Counted from the stretch's first letter, positions 9,525-18,295 are shown. The stretch: 64,000 nt of DNA from Dyella mobilis (GCF_016904945.1 NZ_JADIKF010000039.1:372001-436000); one strand, 5' to 3'. Numbers and translations: made by a program. The notes: a model not told the origin generated them from the sequence alone.

Positions 9525-11279
9525 TTACAGGTCAATGTCAGCGTGCTGGCAGCCGGTGATCGAGGTGAGCAGGGCCTCGGCTTCTTCGTGGGTCCTGGCG
9601 CGAATCAGTTTTGGCGCTTGCGAGCGCAGCAGGGCGTGATCCAGCGTGGCGAGGCGATCGCGTACGTGCAGGATCTTGCTGGGATGCATGCTGAATTCGT
9701 TCAAGCCCAGGGCCAGGAGCAGCGCGGTGAAGCTCACATCCCCGCCGATTTCGCCGCACAGGCTTACCGGCTTGCCGGCGCGGCGTCCTGCTGAAATGAC
9801 GTGCGACAGCAAGCGCAGCAGGGCTGGCTGCAACGGGTTATAGATGTTTTCCAGCGCATCGTTGCCGCGGTCGGCCGCCAGCACGTATTGCGCCAGATCG
9901 TTGGTGCCGATGGCGAGGAAGTCCGAGTATTCGAGCAGCGCACGCACGTTGATGGCGGCGGCGGGAACTTCGATCATCGCGCCAAGAGCCAGTTTCTCCG
10001 GCAGGTCGATGTTCTCGCGCTTCAATTCCTGCCGCGCCAGCTTGAACAGCGTGCGCACGGCGATCAATTCGTCGGGCTGGGTGACCATGGGCACCAGCAC
10101 GCGCACCGGGCCGTAGCAGGCGGCACGCAGGATGGCGCGAATCTGGGTGGTGAATACGGCCGGATGGCGCAGCGAAAGGCGTACGCCGCGCACGCCCAGG
10201 GCGGGGTTTTCTTCGCCACGGATCACCAATCCTGCAGCGTCGGCCTTGTCGGCGCCCAGGTCCAGTGTGCGGATGGTGACGGGCGCGCCGCCCATGCCGA
10301 GCACGACGTCGCGATAGGCGATGAACTGCTCGTCCTCGGAGGGCAGGCCCTTGTGGCGCAGGAACAGAAACTCCGTGCGGTACAGGCCGATGCCGTCGGC
10401 ACCGCGAGAACGAGCCAGGGCGACATCGGAAGCGGATTCGGCGTTGGCAAGCAAGCGCACGTCGATGCCGTCGCGCGTACGCGTAGGCGCGTTGGCGAGA
10501 CTGGCCAGCCGCCGGCCTTCCGCGGCGGCTTCGCGTTGCCACGAGCGATAGTGGGCAAGGTCCTGCGCGGTGGGGTGCACCACTGCCTCGCCGCGTTCCG
10601 TATCCAGCAGGATCAGGTCGTCGTCGTGAATGGTCGACAGTGCGTCGCGCGTGCCCACCAGCATCGGCAGGCTCAGGCTGCGGGCAAGAATGGCGCTGTG
10701 CGAATACGGGCTGCCTGAGCTGGTGATGACGCCCAGCAGACCGTTGCCGGCCAGGTGGGCCATGTCGGCCGGCGCCAGCGTGTCGGCCACCAGAATCTCG
10801 CCGACGCGCGCAGCCAGCTTGCGCTCCTCGGCACTGGTTTGCCGTTGCAGGGCAGAAATGACGCGGCCGATGACCTGGTCGACGTCTTCCATGCGGCTGC
10901 GCAAATACGGATCGTCCATCGCGGCAAATACGCCCGCCAGGCGGTCGCGCTGTTTCTTCAGGGCGGCGCCGGCGCGATAGCGGCCGATGGTGATCATTTC
11001 GTCGAGGCCGCGCAGCAGTTCCGCATCGTCCAGCAGCAACGCGTGGGCATCGATGAACTCGTTGACCTCGCGCGCCAGCGCACCGTGCAGCTTGCCGCGC
11101 AACTCGCGCAACTCCTGGCGCGCAGTGTCCAGCGCCGCGTGCAGGTGTTCGAGTTCCGAGGCGACTTCTTCTTCGGTAAGCGGGCGCGTATCCACCAGGT
11201 AGCGGCTGGGTTGAACCAGCCTTGCGCGACCGAGGGTCATGCCGCGCGATGCCATGGTGCCGGAGAGGATTTGCCTCAT
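9525..11279 (-). CDS. ptsI: Phosphoenolpyruvate-protein phosphotransferase (enzyme I)
   Basis: Takes phosphate from PEP and passes it to HPr. The 584-residue protein has the N-terminal HPr-binding domain, the phosphohistidine domain with active His194 (SGSPYSHSAILARSLSLP), and a C-terminal PEP-binding barrel with KADAAGLVIRGEENPALG, GTNDLAQY and the catalytic CGE (SLCGEIGGD). There is no N-terminal GAF domain, so it is the PtsI type and not PtsP. It ends a run hprK-rapZ-EIIA-HPr-EI. No EIIB/EIIC permease gene is nearby, which points to a regulatory phosphorelay. A hairpin with the ribosome site in its loop precedes the start. Confidence 0.94.
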   Translation of the reverse strand: MRQILSGTMASRGMTLGRARLVQPSRYLVDTRPLTEEEVASELEHLHAALDTARQELRELRGKLHGALAREVNEFIDAHALLLDDAELLRGLDEMITIGRYRAGAALKKQRDRLAGVFAAMDDPYLRSRMEDVDQVIGRVISALQRQTSAEERKLAARVGEILVADTLAPADMAHLAGNGLLGVITSSGSPYSHSAILARSLSLPMLVGTRDALSTIHDDDLILLDTERGEAVVHPTAQDLAHYRSWQREAAAEGRRLASLANAPTRTRDGIDVRLLANAESASDVALARSRGADGIGLYRTEFLFLRHKGLPSEDEQFIAYRDVVLGMGGAPVTIRTLDLGADKADAAGLVIRGEENPALGVRGVRLSLRHPAVFTTQIRAILRAACYGPVRVLVPMVTQPDELIAVRTLFKLARQELKRENIDLPEKLALGAMIEVPAAAINVRALLEYSDFLAIGTNDLAQYVLAADRGNDALENIYNPLQPALLRLLSHVISAGRRAGKPVSLCGEIGGDVSFTALLLALGLNEFSMHPSKILHVRDRLATLDHALLRSQAPKLIRARTHEEAEALLTSITGCQHADIDL

Positions 11280-11280
11280 G

Positions 11281-11302
11281 GGCAGCCCCCTTTGAGGCTG
11301 CC
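11281..11302 (-). promoter_or_regulatory. Hairpin in the ptsI leader with the Shine-Dalgarno in its loop
   Basis: On the minus strand GGCAGCC and GGCTGCC pair over 7 bp around the loop TCAAAGGG, one base before the ptsI ATG. The loop carries the only purine-rich ribosome-binding sequence (AAAGGG). Placement this close to the start may limit ribosome access. Confidence 0.5.
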
Positions 11303-11469
11303 GGGAACGGGGAACGGGAAACGGGGAACGTGCAGGGTGCGCGAGATGGCAGCTTGTTGCTCAGCCATGGCACAGCGATGGGAAAAGCAAGAACGAGGCG
11401 TGTGTTCAGCGCGCAAGGTTGCATCTCGCAGTGAGCGCGATGTTCCCCGTTCCCCGTTCCCTGTTCCCT
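11303..11469. repeat. Inverted heptamer-repeat element between ptsI and ptsH
   Basis: A 167-bp element. The left end (11303-11330) is four GGGAACG-type heptamers, one with a change to GGAAACG. The right end (11442-11469) is four GTTCCCC/GTTCCCT heptamers in opposite orientation. Inside these, GCGAGATG near 11342 pairs with CATCTCGC near 11423, so the arms extend past the heptamers. No open reading frame of note lies inside. It separates ptsH from ptsI, which are otherwise adjacent. The same heptamer is present inside valS. Confidence 0.8.
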
Positions 11470-11476
11470 GCCTCAT

Positions 11477-11746
11477 TCACGCCCCTTCGTCGAATTTGCG
11501 ATTGAACAGTTCCACCACCGCGTCCAGTGCCACGGATTCGTCCGGACCGTCGGCGCGTACCGTCAGCGAGGTGCCAATGCCTGCCGCCAGCATCATGACG
11601 CCCATGATGCTTTGTGCATTCACCTCGCGGCCTTTGCTGATCAGCCAGACGGTGGATTTGAAACCTTGCACCAGTTGCACCAGCTTGGCCGATGCACGGG
11701 CATGCAAGCCCAGTTTGTTGGAGACGACGATTTCTTTTTCAAGCAT
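11477..11746 (-). CDS. ptsH: Phosphocarrier protein HPr
   Basis: An 89-residue phosphocarrier that receives phosphate from enzyme I on His15 (LGLHARASAKLV) and hands it to EIIA proteins. It also carries Ser46 in NAQSIMGVMMLA, the site phosphorylated by HPr kinase; that enzyme is encoded in the same run (hprK). Both sites intact means HPr can be controlled by two routes. The start overlaps the end of the EIIA gene by 8 nt. The repeat element lies just 7 bp downstream, before ptsI. Confidence 0.96.
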   Translation of the reverse strand: MLEKEIVVSNKLGLHARASAKLVQLVQGFKSTVWLISKGREVNAQSIMGVMMLAAGIGTSLTVRADGPDESVALDAVVELFNRKFDEGA

Positions 11747-12131
11747 GGTCTATGAAAATTCCTCCGCGACCGCCGCTGGCCGCGATTTCCGCAAGTTCAT
11801 CCAGCGGCTTGTCGGCGTAGTTCAGTACGCGCAACAACATGGGCAAGTTCAAACCGGAAACGCAGCGTAGCCTGACACCGACCGCACTCAAGGACAGCCC
11901 GATGTTGCATGGAGTGGCGCCGTAAAGATCCGCCAACACCAGCACACCGTCGCCGTGATCCAGTTCGCGCGCATGCTTGGCCGTAAGCGTGCGCATGACG
12001 TCCGGATCGGCTCGGGCGGGCACTTCCACGGTGGCGACCCGCAGCGGCAGTTTCGGCAGCACGTGACGGGCTGCTTTCACCAGCGCCTGGCCGACCGATT
12101 CGTGGGTCATCAGGAGTACGCCGACGCTCAT
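11739..12131 (-). CDS. PTS EIIA component, mannose/fructose (EIIA-Man) family
   Basis: A 130-residue single-domain EIIA with the phospho-acceptor His10 in SVGVLLMTHESVGQAL and the family segment GDGVLVLADLYGATPCN. In sugar-transporting systems it would pass phosphate to EIIB-Man, but no EIIB, EIIC or EIID gene is present here. In its place it sits between rapZ and ptsH, which fits a signalling role as a terminal phosphate acceptor. It overlaps ptsH by 8 nt. The target that it controls cannot be read from the sequence. Confidence 0.92.
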   Translation of the reverse strand: MSVGVLLMTHESVGQALVKAARHVLPKLPLRVATVEVPARADPDVMRTLTAKHARELDHGDGVLVLADLYGATPCNIGLSLSAVGVRLRCVSGLNLPMLLRVLNYADKPLDELAEIAASGGRGGIFIDHA

Positions 12132-12174
12132 GACACGGCGGCTTCGCTTGAGTTATGCAGAGACAGCATGGATA

Positions 12175-13071
12175 TCACTCGAGTTCACGATGGAATGTCA
12201 GCACGCCTTCGCGGCCGGTGCGGTAATGTGCGGCAAGCTTCTCGACCAGGTACACCGAGCGGTGCCGGCCGCCGGTGCAGCCGATGGAGATGGTGACGTA
12301 GCTGCGATCGTCGGCTTCGAAACGCGGCAGCCAGTTGTCCAGCCAGCGCGTGGTGTCGGAAAAATACTCGCCGACCATGGCCTGCGCGTCGAGAAAATCG
12401 CGTACCGGGCCGTCCTTGCCCGAAAGCGGGCGCAGGGTAGGGTTCCAGTGCGGATTGGGCAGGCAACGCGCGTCGAAAACGAAATCCGAATCCAGCGGCA
12501 AGCCGCGCCGGAATGCAAAGGACTGGAACATCAGCGTCAGGCCGGCGGTGGTCTGCGCGTAGCCGGTGGCGATCAGTCGGCGCAGCTGATGAACGTTCAA
12601 CTCGCTGGAGTCGATCACGCGTTCGGCGATCGCCATCAACGGACGCAACAGGCGGCGCTCTTCGGCGATGGCGTCGGCGAGGGACAGCCCGCGCGTGGCA
12701 AGCGGGTGGCGCCGGCGCGTTTCGGAATAGCGCTTGATCAGTACGGCGTCGTTGCAGTCGATGAAGATCAGGTGGACGTGCACCGCCGATGCCAGGGATG
12801 AGAGCACCTTGGGCATGTGCCGGAAATCTTCGTCGCGATTGCGTACGTCCACGCCGACCGCGATGCGCCGGCGATGGATGTCGCCGTGCGTGGCCGCGTT
12901 CACGAGTTGCGGAAGCAGGGCGCTGGGCAGGTTGTCGACGCAGTAGAACTCCAGGTCTTCCAGTGCCCGCAGCGCGACGGTCTTGCCGCCTCCGGACATC
13001 CCGGTGAGTACCACCAGGTGGATCGCGTTCGGATCGTCGGCCGAAGAAAAGATGCTCTCTTGCAGGCTCAT
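12175..13071 (-). CDS. rapZ: RNase adapter protein RapZ
   Basis: A 298-residue P-loop protein. The Walker A motif is GMSGGGKT at residues 24-31, followed by DLEFYCVDNLPSALLP. The C-terminal domain has SFAFRRGLPLDSDFVFDARCLPNPHW and ISIGCTGGRHRSVYL, both hallmarks of RapZ/YvcJ. In E. coli RapZ binds glucosamine-6-phosphate and guides RNase E to the small RNA GlmZ, setting cell-wall precursor supply. Here it lies 4 bp downstream of hprK in the rpoN-PTS run, as in many proteobacteria. Whether a GlmZ-like RNA exists in this organism is not visible. Confidence 0.95.
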   Translation of the reverse strand: MSLQESIFSSADDPNAIHLVVLTGMSGGGKTVALRALEDLEFYCVDNLPSALLPQLVNAATHGDIHRRRIAVGVDVRNRDEDFRHMPKVLSSLASAVHVHLIFIDCNDAVLIKRYSETRRRHPLATRGLSLADAIAEERRLLRPLMAIAERVIDSSELNVHQLRRLIATGYAQTTAGLTLMFQSFAFRRGLPLDSDFVFDARCLPNPHWNPTLRPLSGKDGPVRDFLDAQAMVGEYFSDTTRWLDNWLPRFEADDRSYVTISIGCTGGRHRSVYLVEKLAAHYRTGREGVLTFHRELE

Positions 13072-13075
13072 GGCA

Positions 13076-14026
13076 TTACCAGGGGGGCAGGCGACGCATT
13101 TGGTGGGCTTGGCGATCCATGAAGCTCATGGCCGGATCGATGCCTTTGCTCTTGAGCATGTGGCTGCGCACGGCCGCTTCGACCAGCACGGCCAGGTTGC
13201 GGCCGGGAGCGACGGGGAGGGTGATCATCGGTACTTGTACGTCGAAGATTTCGCGATGGCCCACGTCGCCGGTGAGGCGCGTCATCGCATCGGTATATTC
13301 GCCATCGCGCATGGGCTTGAGATGGATCACCAGGCGCAGGTACTTGGACGTTTTCACCGACGTGTGACCGAACATCTCGCGCACGTTGAGCACGCCCAGT
13401 CCGCGGACTTCCAGCAAATCTTGCAGCAGTTCCGGGCAGGCGCCGTCGATCACGTCAGGTGCGATCAGGGTAAATTCGGGAGCATCGTCGGCCACCAGCC
13501 GGTGGCCGCGGCTGATCAGCTCCAGCGCCAGTTCGCTTTTGCCCGAACCGGCTTCGCCGGTGATCAGCACGCCGATCGAAAACACCTCCAGCAGCACGCC
13601 GTGCAAGGTGAGCCGGGGCGCCATGGTGCGCGCGAGGTGGTATTGCATCCAGGTCAGCAACTCGTGGCCGCGCTTGGAGCTGAGCCAGAGTGGGGTATTG
13701 GTTTCTTCCGCCACTTCGCGCAGGTCGGCAGGAATCGGCTGATCCTTGGTGACGATGAATGCCACCGGCTGGGTGGCGGCGGCTTTGTGTACCACTTCCC
13801 AGCGCTGGCGCGAGTCGAGACCGTCGAGATAGCTCAGCTCTTCGGTGCCGATGATCTGGATCTTGTTGGGGTAGATGACGTTGAGGTAGCCCACCAGCGA
13901 TGGCCGCCGGGCGGGCGTGGAGCCGTACTCCAGCACCCGGCTTTCGCCGCGCATGCCCGCAATCCACCGGAGCGCCATGCGCTCGTGGATGTCATCGTAG
14001 AGTTGTCTTGCGGTAAGCCGATCCAA
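13076..14026 (-). CDS. hprK: HPr kinase/phosphorylase
   Basis: A bifunctional enzyme that phosphorylates Ser46 of HPr with ATP and removes the phosphate again. The 316-residue protein has the N-terminal MurF-like domain and a C-terminal kinase domain with Walker A GEAGSGKS at residues 157-164, the conserved His142 (LHGVLLE), HRLVADDAP and the signature [13 protein letters not shown]. It is 4 bp upstream of rapZ on the same strand. In E. coli the equivalent position between hpf and rapZ holds ptsN (EIIA-Ntr), which is missing here. Confidence 0.95.
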   Translation of the reverse strand: MDRLTARQLYDDIHERMALRWIAGMRGESRVLEYGSTPARRPSLVGYLNVIYPNKIQIIGTEELSYLDGLDSRQRWEVVHKAAATQPVAFIVTKDQPIPADLREVAEETNTPLWLSSKRGHELLTWMQYHLARTMAPRLTLHGVLLEVFSIGVLITGEAGSGKSELALELISRGHRLVADDAPEFTLIAPDVIDGACPELLQDLLEVRGLGVLNVREMFGHTSVKTSKYLRLVIHLKPMRDGEYTDAMTRLTGDVGHREIFDVQVPMITLPVAPGRNLAVLVEAAVRSHMLKSKGIDPAMSFMDRQAHQMRRLPPW

Positions 14027-14158
14027 GAACGTTCCTTTGTGCCGCGGGACCGTCTGGTCCGGAGTGGCGGCGGGAACATTGTGCCAGTTTGGCGGCGGCG
14101 GGTTGTAATCGGGAGCTTAGGGCGGCGGATCGGGGGTTGGCGGATGGTTCTTCCGGCT

Positions 14159-14187
14159 GCCCGCCTCCCGTCTTAGCGGAGGCGGGC
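14159..14187. other. GC-rich hairpin between hpf and hprK
   Basis: GCCCGCCTCC and GGAGGCGGGC pair over 10 bp around a 9-nt loop. It lies 12 bp past the hpf stop and 132 bp before hprK, on a transcript read on the minus strand. No T-run follows in that direction, so it may be a processing or stabilising structure and not a full terminator. The rest of this 172-bp gap has no gene. Confidence 0.5.
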
Positions 14188-14198
14188 GCGGGTTTGGG

Positions 14199-14525
14199 TC
14201 AGATGGCGGCCTGGCGCGCTTCGTAGACTTCGCGCTGGTGCTTGTCACACAGCTTTTCACGGTGACGGCGCAGCTGGGTGAGGAGTGTGTCGAACAGCTT
14301 GTCGATGGAGACGTACATGTCGTTCTCGGCTGCCTCGGCATGCAGGGTCTTGCCTGCAACGTTGAGCGTGCCTTCGGCGCGTTGCTGCAGCTTGTCCACC
14401 GAAATCACGATACTCAAACTGACTATGCGGTCATCGAGGCGGGTCAATCGATCGAGTTTGGCTTCCGCGTGACTGCGCAGGGCCTGGGTGACTTCGATCT
14501 TCTGACCACTGAGTTGGAATTGCAT
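14199..14525 (-). CDS. hpf: Ribosome hibernation promoting factor (short HPF)
   Basis: A 108-residue protein of the HPF/YfiA family that blocks the decoding centre and helps form inactive 100S ribosomes in stationary phase. The beta-alpha-beta-beta-beta-alpha fold is recognisable in MQFQLSGQKIEVTQALRSHA, in DKLQQRAEGTLNV and in the acidic segment DMYVSIDKLFDTL. The ribosome site is near-perfect: TAAGGAGG on the minus strand, 5 nt before the ATG, so high translation is expected. It follows rpoN by 164 bp, the usual order. A small hairpin (14549-14564) lies in that gap. Confidence 0.95.
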   Translation of the reverse strand: MQFQLSGQKIEVTQALRSHAEAKLDRLTRLDDRIVSLSIVISVDKLQQRAEGTLNVAGKTLHAEAAENDMYVSIDKLFDTLLTQLRRHREKLCDKHQREVYEARQAAI

Positions 14526-14689
14526 GGTGCGCCTCCTTACTAGAGCTGGCCGCCCGTGGGCGGCGTGGGTCGGTGCGCGGATCGCCGTGAAACGGTCGTT
14601 GCACCGTGAAGCAAAGCCTTTGGTATTGAATGTGGGAACGTTTCCTCGAGTGGCAAGTTCCCCGTCGTGAATGACGGAGACAACCGGAT

Positions 14690-16159
14690 TCAGCTGTTTC
14701 GCTGTCGCTCGCTGGAGCTGGGGATGCGAAGAATTTCCCGGTACTTCGCCACGGTGCGTCGGGCCACTTGAATGCCCTTGCCGTGAAGTTCTTCGGCGAG
14801 CGCCTGATCCGACAATGGCTTGCGCGGATCTTCGCCGTCGACGAGTTTGCGCAGCATGGCCTGAATAGCGGTGGCCGAAGCACTGCCGCCATCTTCCGTG
14901 GACACGCCGCTGGAGAAGAAATACTTGAGTTCGTAAGTGCCGCGCGGCGTGTGGATGTACTTGCGGGTTGTCACGCGTGAAATGGTCGACTCATGCATAC
15001 CCACCTCTTCTGCCACTTCGCGCAGCACCAACGGCTGCATCGCCTCCGGACCGTAGTCCAGGAAGGCGCTTTGCCGGCGCACGATCGCGTCCGCCACCTT
15101 TAACAGTGTTTCGGCACGGGACTCCAAACTCTTGATGAGCCACCGCGCTTCTTGCAGTTGACCGCGCATCCAGCTTGCATCATCGCTGCGTGCCTGGGCT
15201 ATCAGACTGCAATAGTGGTGGTTAAGACTTAGTTTGGGTTGGCTTTCGGGATTGAGAAGAACCCGCCAGCGGGTGCCGTCCTTGCGCGCATAGACGTCCG
15301 GGGCGACATATTCCACCGGGGTGGTGTCCATGGCCGCGCCCGGCCGCGGGTCGAGGCTGCGGATCAGGATCGCGGCGGCGGTGGTTTCTTCCTCGGTCGC
15401 ATGCATCCGGCGCGCGAGCTTGCCCATGTCGTTGCGGGCAAGCAGCTCCAGTTCGTTCTCGACGATGCGCAGGGCAAGATCGCGATGCGGCGTATCGGGG
15501 TCGAATTGCTCGAGCTGGGCGCGCAGGCAATCCTGCAGGTCGATGCTCGCCACGCCGGCCGGATCGAAGTGCTGCAACTGGCGGCGCACGCCTTCCACTT
15601 CCTCGAGCGTAGCCTTCAGATGCGGGGGGAGCGCGGCGAGCACGGCGTCCAGGCCCTCGCCCAGATAGCCGTCCGTATTCAAGGCATCGATCAGCACCGT
15701 GGCAATCGCCTTGGCGCGCGGATCCATCGGCGTGAGGTTGAGCTGCCACAGCAGGTGTTCCTGCAGCGATTCCGGTGCGGCGTTTTGCGGTTCCAGGCTT
15801 TCGTCGTCGCGATTGTTCTGGCCGCTGCCGTTGCTGGACGAAAAATCGATCGGCTCGTCCGTGCTGATGTCCGGCTCCGTCCACTCCGGTGCTTCGTCGT
15901 TGTTGTCGCTGCTGGAGGCGGCTTCGCTGCCCGCCGACACCGAAGTGTCGAAGTCGCTTTCGAATTCGCTGTCGGCTTCGTTTTCTTCCTGTTCGCCGTC
16001 GGCATCTTCGGCGAATTCAAGCAGCGGATTGCTTTCGGCAAGCTGGCGCAATTCGGCAGCCAGCTCCAGTTGCGACAATTGCAGAAGCCGGATGGCCTGC
16101 TGCAGTTGCGGCGTAAGAGCCAGCTGTTGATTTAGGCGGAACTGGAGCCCTGGTTTCAT
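14690..16159 (-). CDS. rpoN: RNA polymerase sigma-54 factor
   Basis: Directs polymerase to -24/-12 promoters that need an AAA+ activator. The 489-residue protein starts with the glutamine-rich activator-interacting region (LNQQLALTPQLQQAIRLLQL). A long acidic region II follows at about residues 48-120. The core-binding region comes next, then a helix-turn-helix and the RpoN box ARRTVAKYRE at residues 466-475. It lies downstream of lptB and upstream of hpf, the conserved proteobacterial order. Any other rpoN copy would be outside this window. Confidence 0.97.
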   Translation of the reverse strand: MKPGLQFRLNQQLALTPQLQQAIRLLQLSQLELAAELRQLAESNPLLEFAEDADGEQEENEADSEFESDFDTSVSAGSEAASSSDNNDEAPEWTEPDISTDEPIDFSSSNGSGQNNRDDESLEPQNAAPESLQEHLLWQLNLTPMDPRAKAIATVLIDALNTDGYLGEGLDAVLAALPPHLKATLEEVEGVRRQLQHFDPAGVASIDLQDCLRAQLEQFDPDTPHRDLALRIVENELELLARNDMGKLARRMHATEEETTAAAILIRSLDPRPGAAMDTTPVEYVAPDVYARKDGTRWRVLLNPESQPKLSLNHHYCSLIAQARSDDASWMRGQLQEARWLIKSLESRAETLLKVADAIVRRQSAFLDYGPEAMQPLVLREVAEEVGMHESTISRVTTRKYIHTPRGTYELKYFFSSGVSTEDGGSASATAIQAMLRKLVDGEDPRKPLSDQALAEELHGKGIQVARRTVAKYREILRIPSSSERQRNS

Positions 16160-16222
16160 GCCAGCCAGAAGGGGGAACTTGGCTTCATCCTAACCCTTCG
16201 GCGGAACGCCGGCCATACTTGT

Positions 16223-16245
16223 CACGGCCGGATCAGCCGGCCGTG
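16223..16245. terminator. Hairpin between lptB and rpoN
   Basis: CACGGCCGG and CCGGCCGTG form a perfect 9-bp stem with a 5-nt loop (ATCAG), in the 142-bp gap between lptB and rpoN. No T-run follows on the minus strand. It could partly end the lpt transcript or stabilise it before rpoN. Confidence 0.45.
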
Positions 16246-16301
16246 TACGTGGATGTGAAACCGCTCAAACTAGGGCTTGTGGAGCGGCCTGAGTTGCGCT
16301 A

Positions 16302-17018
16302 TTACAGGCGGAATTCGCGGCCGAGATAGACCTCGCGAACCTTCTCGTCGGCCAGGATGTGGGCCGGCGTGCCGCGCGACAGCACCTCGCCCTCGTTCAT
16401 GATGTAGGCGCGGTCGCAAATGCCCAGCGTCTCGCGTACGTTGTGATCGGTGATTAGTACCCCGATGCCGCGTTCTTTCAGGTGCCGCACGATACGCTGG
16501 ATTTCGCCGACCGAAATCGGGTCCACGCCGGCAAACGGTTCGTCCAGCAGCATATAGCGAGGCTCCGCGGCCAGGGCGCGGGCGATTTCGACGCGGCGGC
16601 GTTCGCCACCGGAAAGGCTGATGCCTTTCTGTCCGGCAATGTGCGAGATCTTGAGTTCGTCCAACAGGCTTTCCAACTGCACATCACGCTTGCGCTGGTC
16701 CGGCTCGCGCAGTTCCAGCACGGCCATGATGTTGTCCGATACGCTGAGGCGACGAAATACCGAGGCTTCCTGCGGCAGGTACCCGATGCCGAGTTTGGCG
16801 CGGGCATGCATGGGCAGGCCGGTGATGTCCTGCTTGTCCAGCTTGATGCTGCCGCCGTCGGCTTCGATCAGGCCGACGATCATGTAGAAGCAGGTGGTCT
16901 TGCCGGCACCGTTGGGGCCCAGCAGGCCGACGACCTCGCCTTGACGGATGGAGAACGCGAAATCGCGCACCACTTGGCGTGCGCGGAAACTTTTTTGCAG
17001 GCCTTCTGCGGAAAGCAT
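16302..17018 (-). CDS. lptB: LPS export ABC transporter ATP-binding protein
   Basis: The cytoplasmic ATPase that drives lipopolysaccharide from the inner membrane to the outer membrane together with LptF and LptG. The 238-residue protein has Walker A GPNGAGKT at residues 34-41, the ABC signature LSGGE at 135-139, Walker B LLDEP at 157-161 and the H-loop in [11 protein letters not shown]. The C-terminus contains the LptB-type REVYLG segment. It is 7 bp downstream of lptA. lptF and lptG are not in this window. Confidence 0.96.
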   Translation of the reverse strand: MLSAEGLQKSFRARQVVRDFAFSIRQGEVVGLLGPNGAGKTTCFYMIVGLIEADGGSIKLDKQDITGLPMHARAKLGIGYLPQEASVFRRLSVSDNIMAVLELREPDQRKRDVQLESLLDELKISHIAGQKGISLSGGERRRVEIARALAAEPRYMLLDEPFAGVDPISVGEIQRIVRHLKERGIGVLITDHNVRETLGICDRAYIMNEGEVLSRGTPAHILADEKVREVYLGREFRL

Positions 17019-17025
17019 GTAGCGG

Positions 17026-17679
17026 TTATTCCTTGGTGGACGCGCTGCCGGCGGATGCCGGCGAGGAGGCGCTCGAAGCCGAAGCCGGCGGCTTGGACGC
17101 GCTGGCTGCCGGTGCGGCGGCCGGCTTGGCCGGGGCGGGCGGGGTGGCGGGCTTGCCGTTCTTCGGCGGCGGCAGCGGTTTCTGCTTGGGCAGGAAGGTC
17201 ATCGTGACCGGGCCGTTGTTGCCGCTTTCGCCGACCATGTAGTAAGTCTGCGTGTTGTAGGTGAGCTTGGCGCCGTGCGCGTCGCCCTTGTTCTGCTGAT
17301 GGACGAAGGCGTTGCCGGTGAGAATGGCGATGCCGTTGACGTTGTCGTAGTTCAGCTGGTCGGCGTCGCCCGTCATCAGGTTGTTGTTGTCGTCGAGCTG
17401 CTCGATGTGCGGGCGCTTCGCAGGCGTGCCGGTCACGATGATGTGATCGACGGAGGTGTCTTCCTTGGCGGTGTAGATCTTGGCGATGTCGCCGGTCAGC
17501 TTCATGGTGCCTTGGGTGATCAGCACGTGGCCTTTGAAGGTACTGACGGAGTTAGGCTGGTTGTAGCCGTCCATGCTGTCGGCGTGTACGACGTTGATCG
17601 GCTGATTGCGGTCATCCTGCTTTGCCAGCGCCGGCTGCAGCAGCAACAGACTGGCAGTCAACAGGCTTAGCCACAGCAT
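17026..17679 (-). CDS. lptA: LPS transport periplasmic protein LptA
   Basis: Forms the periplasmic bridge that carries LPS from LptC to LptD. Residues 1-19 are a signal peptide ending ALA before KQDD. The OstA-like beta-jellyroll follows, with [34 protein letters not shown] and [12 protein letters not shown]. The last ~50 residues are a Pro/Ala/Ser/Lys tail (PAKPAAAP...), longer than in E. coli LptA. The ATG at 17679 is chosen because it begins the signal peptide; an in-frame ATG at 17715 is also open. The start lies inside the end of lptC, so translation is probably coupled. Confidence 0.92.
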   Translation of the reverse strand: MLWLSLLTASLLLLQPALAKQDDRNQPINVVHADSMDGYNQPNSVSTFKGHVLITQGTMKLTGDIAKIYTAKEDTSVDHIIVTGTPAKRPHIEQLDDNNNLMTGDADQLNYDNVNGIAILTGNAFVHQQNKGDAHGAKLTYNTQTYYMVGESGNNGPVTMTFLPKQKPLPPPKNGKPATPPAPAKPAAAPAASASKPPASASSASSPASAGSASTKE

Positions 17680-18295
17680 TGTTCTGGCTTGAATAGAGCA
17701 GGCCGTGCACGTCATTGAGCAACTCCAGATGGTTATCGTTTAGATTGGCCCGCATGCCGATGCCGTTCATTACGCTGGCTCCCTGCGTCATGGTGGCCGG
17801 GTCCGCTGTCTGGATGCGGTTCTCTTTCGGCCAGCCGGTCACATTGGAGGTGCATAATGTTGCCATGGGACTCAACGCTCCCGTGAGGCTTTGCTTGTAG
17901 GCAGGGCGCTGCATGTACACCAGTCCGCCATACAAGCGCATCAGGGTGCCGCTCTTGTTGACCCAGCCGGCCGGCGCATTGCCGTGCCAGTCCGGGACGC
18001 CCGGTTTCTTCGCGGCGATGTCGAAGACGGGGTCGTTGATATACATCGATTCGTCGCCGCCGCGGCGATCCATGCGTGGCGCGGTCATGGTGAAGCTGAG
18101 CTGGCCGTCGACGTCGTAGCTCCACACCTTGGAGGTGTAGAGCACGTAGTCGGAAATGGGCGGACCGACGAAATCGTTGACTTCGGGCGCTCCCACGACC
18201 CAACTGCGCAGCAGCCAGCTGGCGGGAGCGGCGATGGCCAGCGCCACGATGGCGACGGTGATGCGGTTGTCGCTCAGGTATTGGCGAAAATTCAC
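17612..18295 (-). CDS. lptC: LPS export protein LptC
   Basis: A bitopic inner-membrane protein that takes LPS from LptBFG and hands it to LptA. The 227-residue protein has one N-terminal membrane segment (ITVAIVALAIAAPASWLL, about residues 11-28) and a periplasmic domain with ISDYVLYTSKVWSYDVDGQL and LLNDVHGLLYS, as in the LptC fold. It starts with GTG at 18295, overlapping the kdsC stop by 4 nt. The end overlaps the chosen lptA start by 68 nt, a longer overlap than usual; the final ~20 residues are Ala/Gly-rich. Confidence 0.9.
   Translation of the reverse strand: MNFRQYLSDNRITVAIVALAIAAPASWLLRSWVVGAPEVNDFVGPPISDYVLYTSKVWSYDVDGQLSFTMTAPRMDRRGGDESMYINDPVFDIAAKKPGVPDWHGNAPAGWVNKSGTLMRLYGGLVYMQRPAYKQSLTGALSPMATLCTSNVTGWPKENRIQTADPATMTQGASVMNGIGMRANLNDNHLELLNDVHGLLYSSQNNAVAKPVDCQSVAAAAGAGKAG

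Noticed and set aside
10987..11202. Ser-rich open frame on the plus strand within ptsI
   Set aside because: It is antisense to the enzyme I coding region with no start context or domain.
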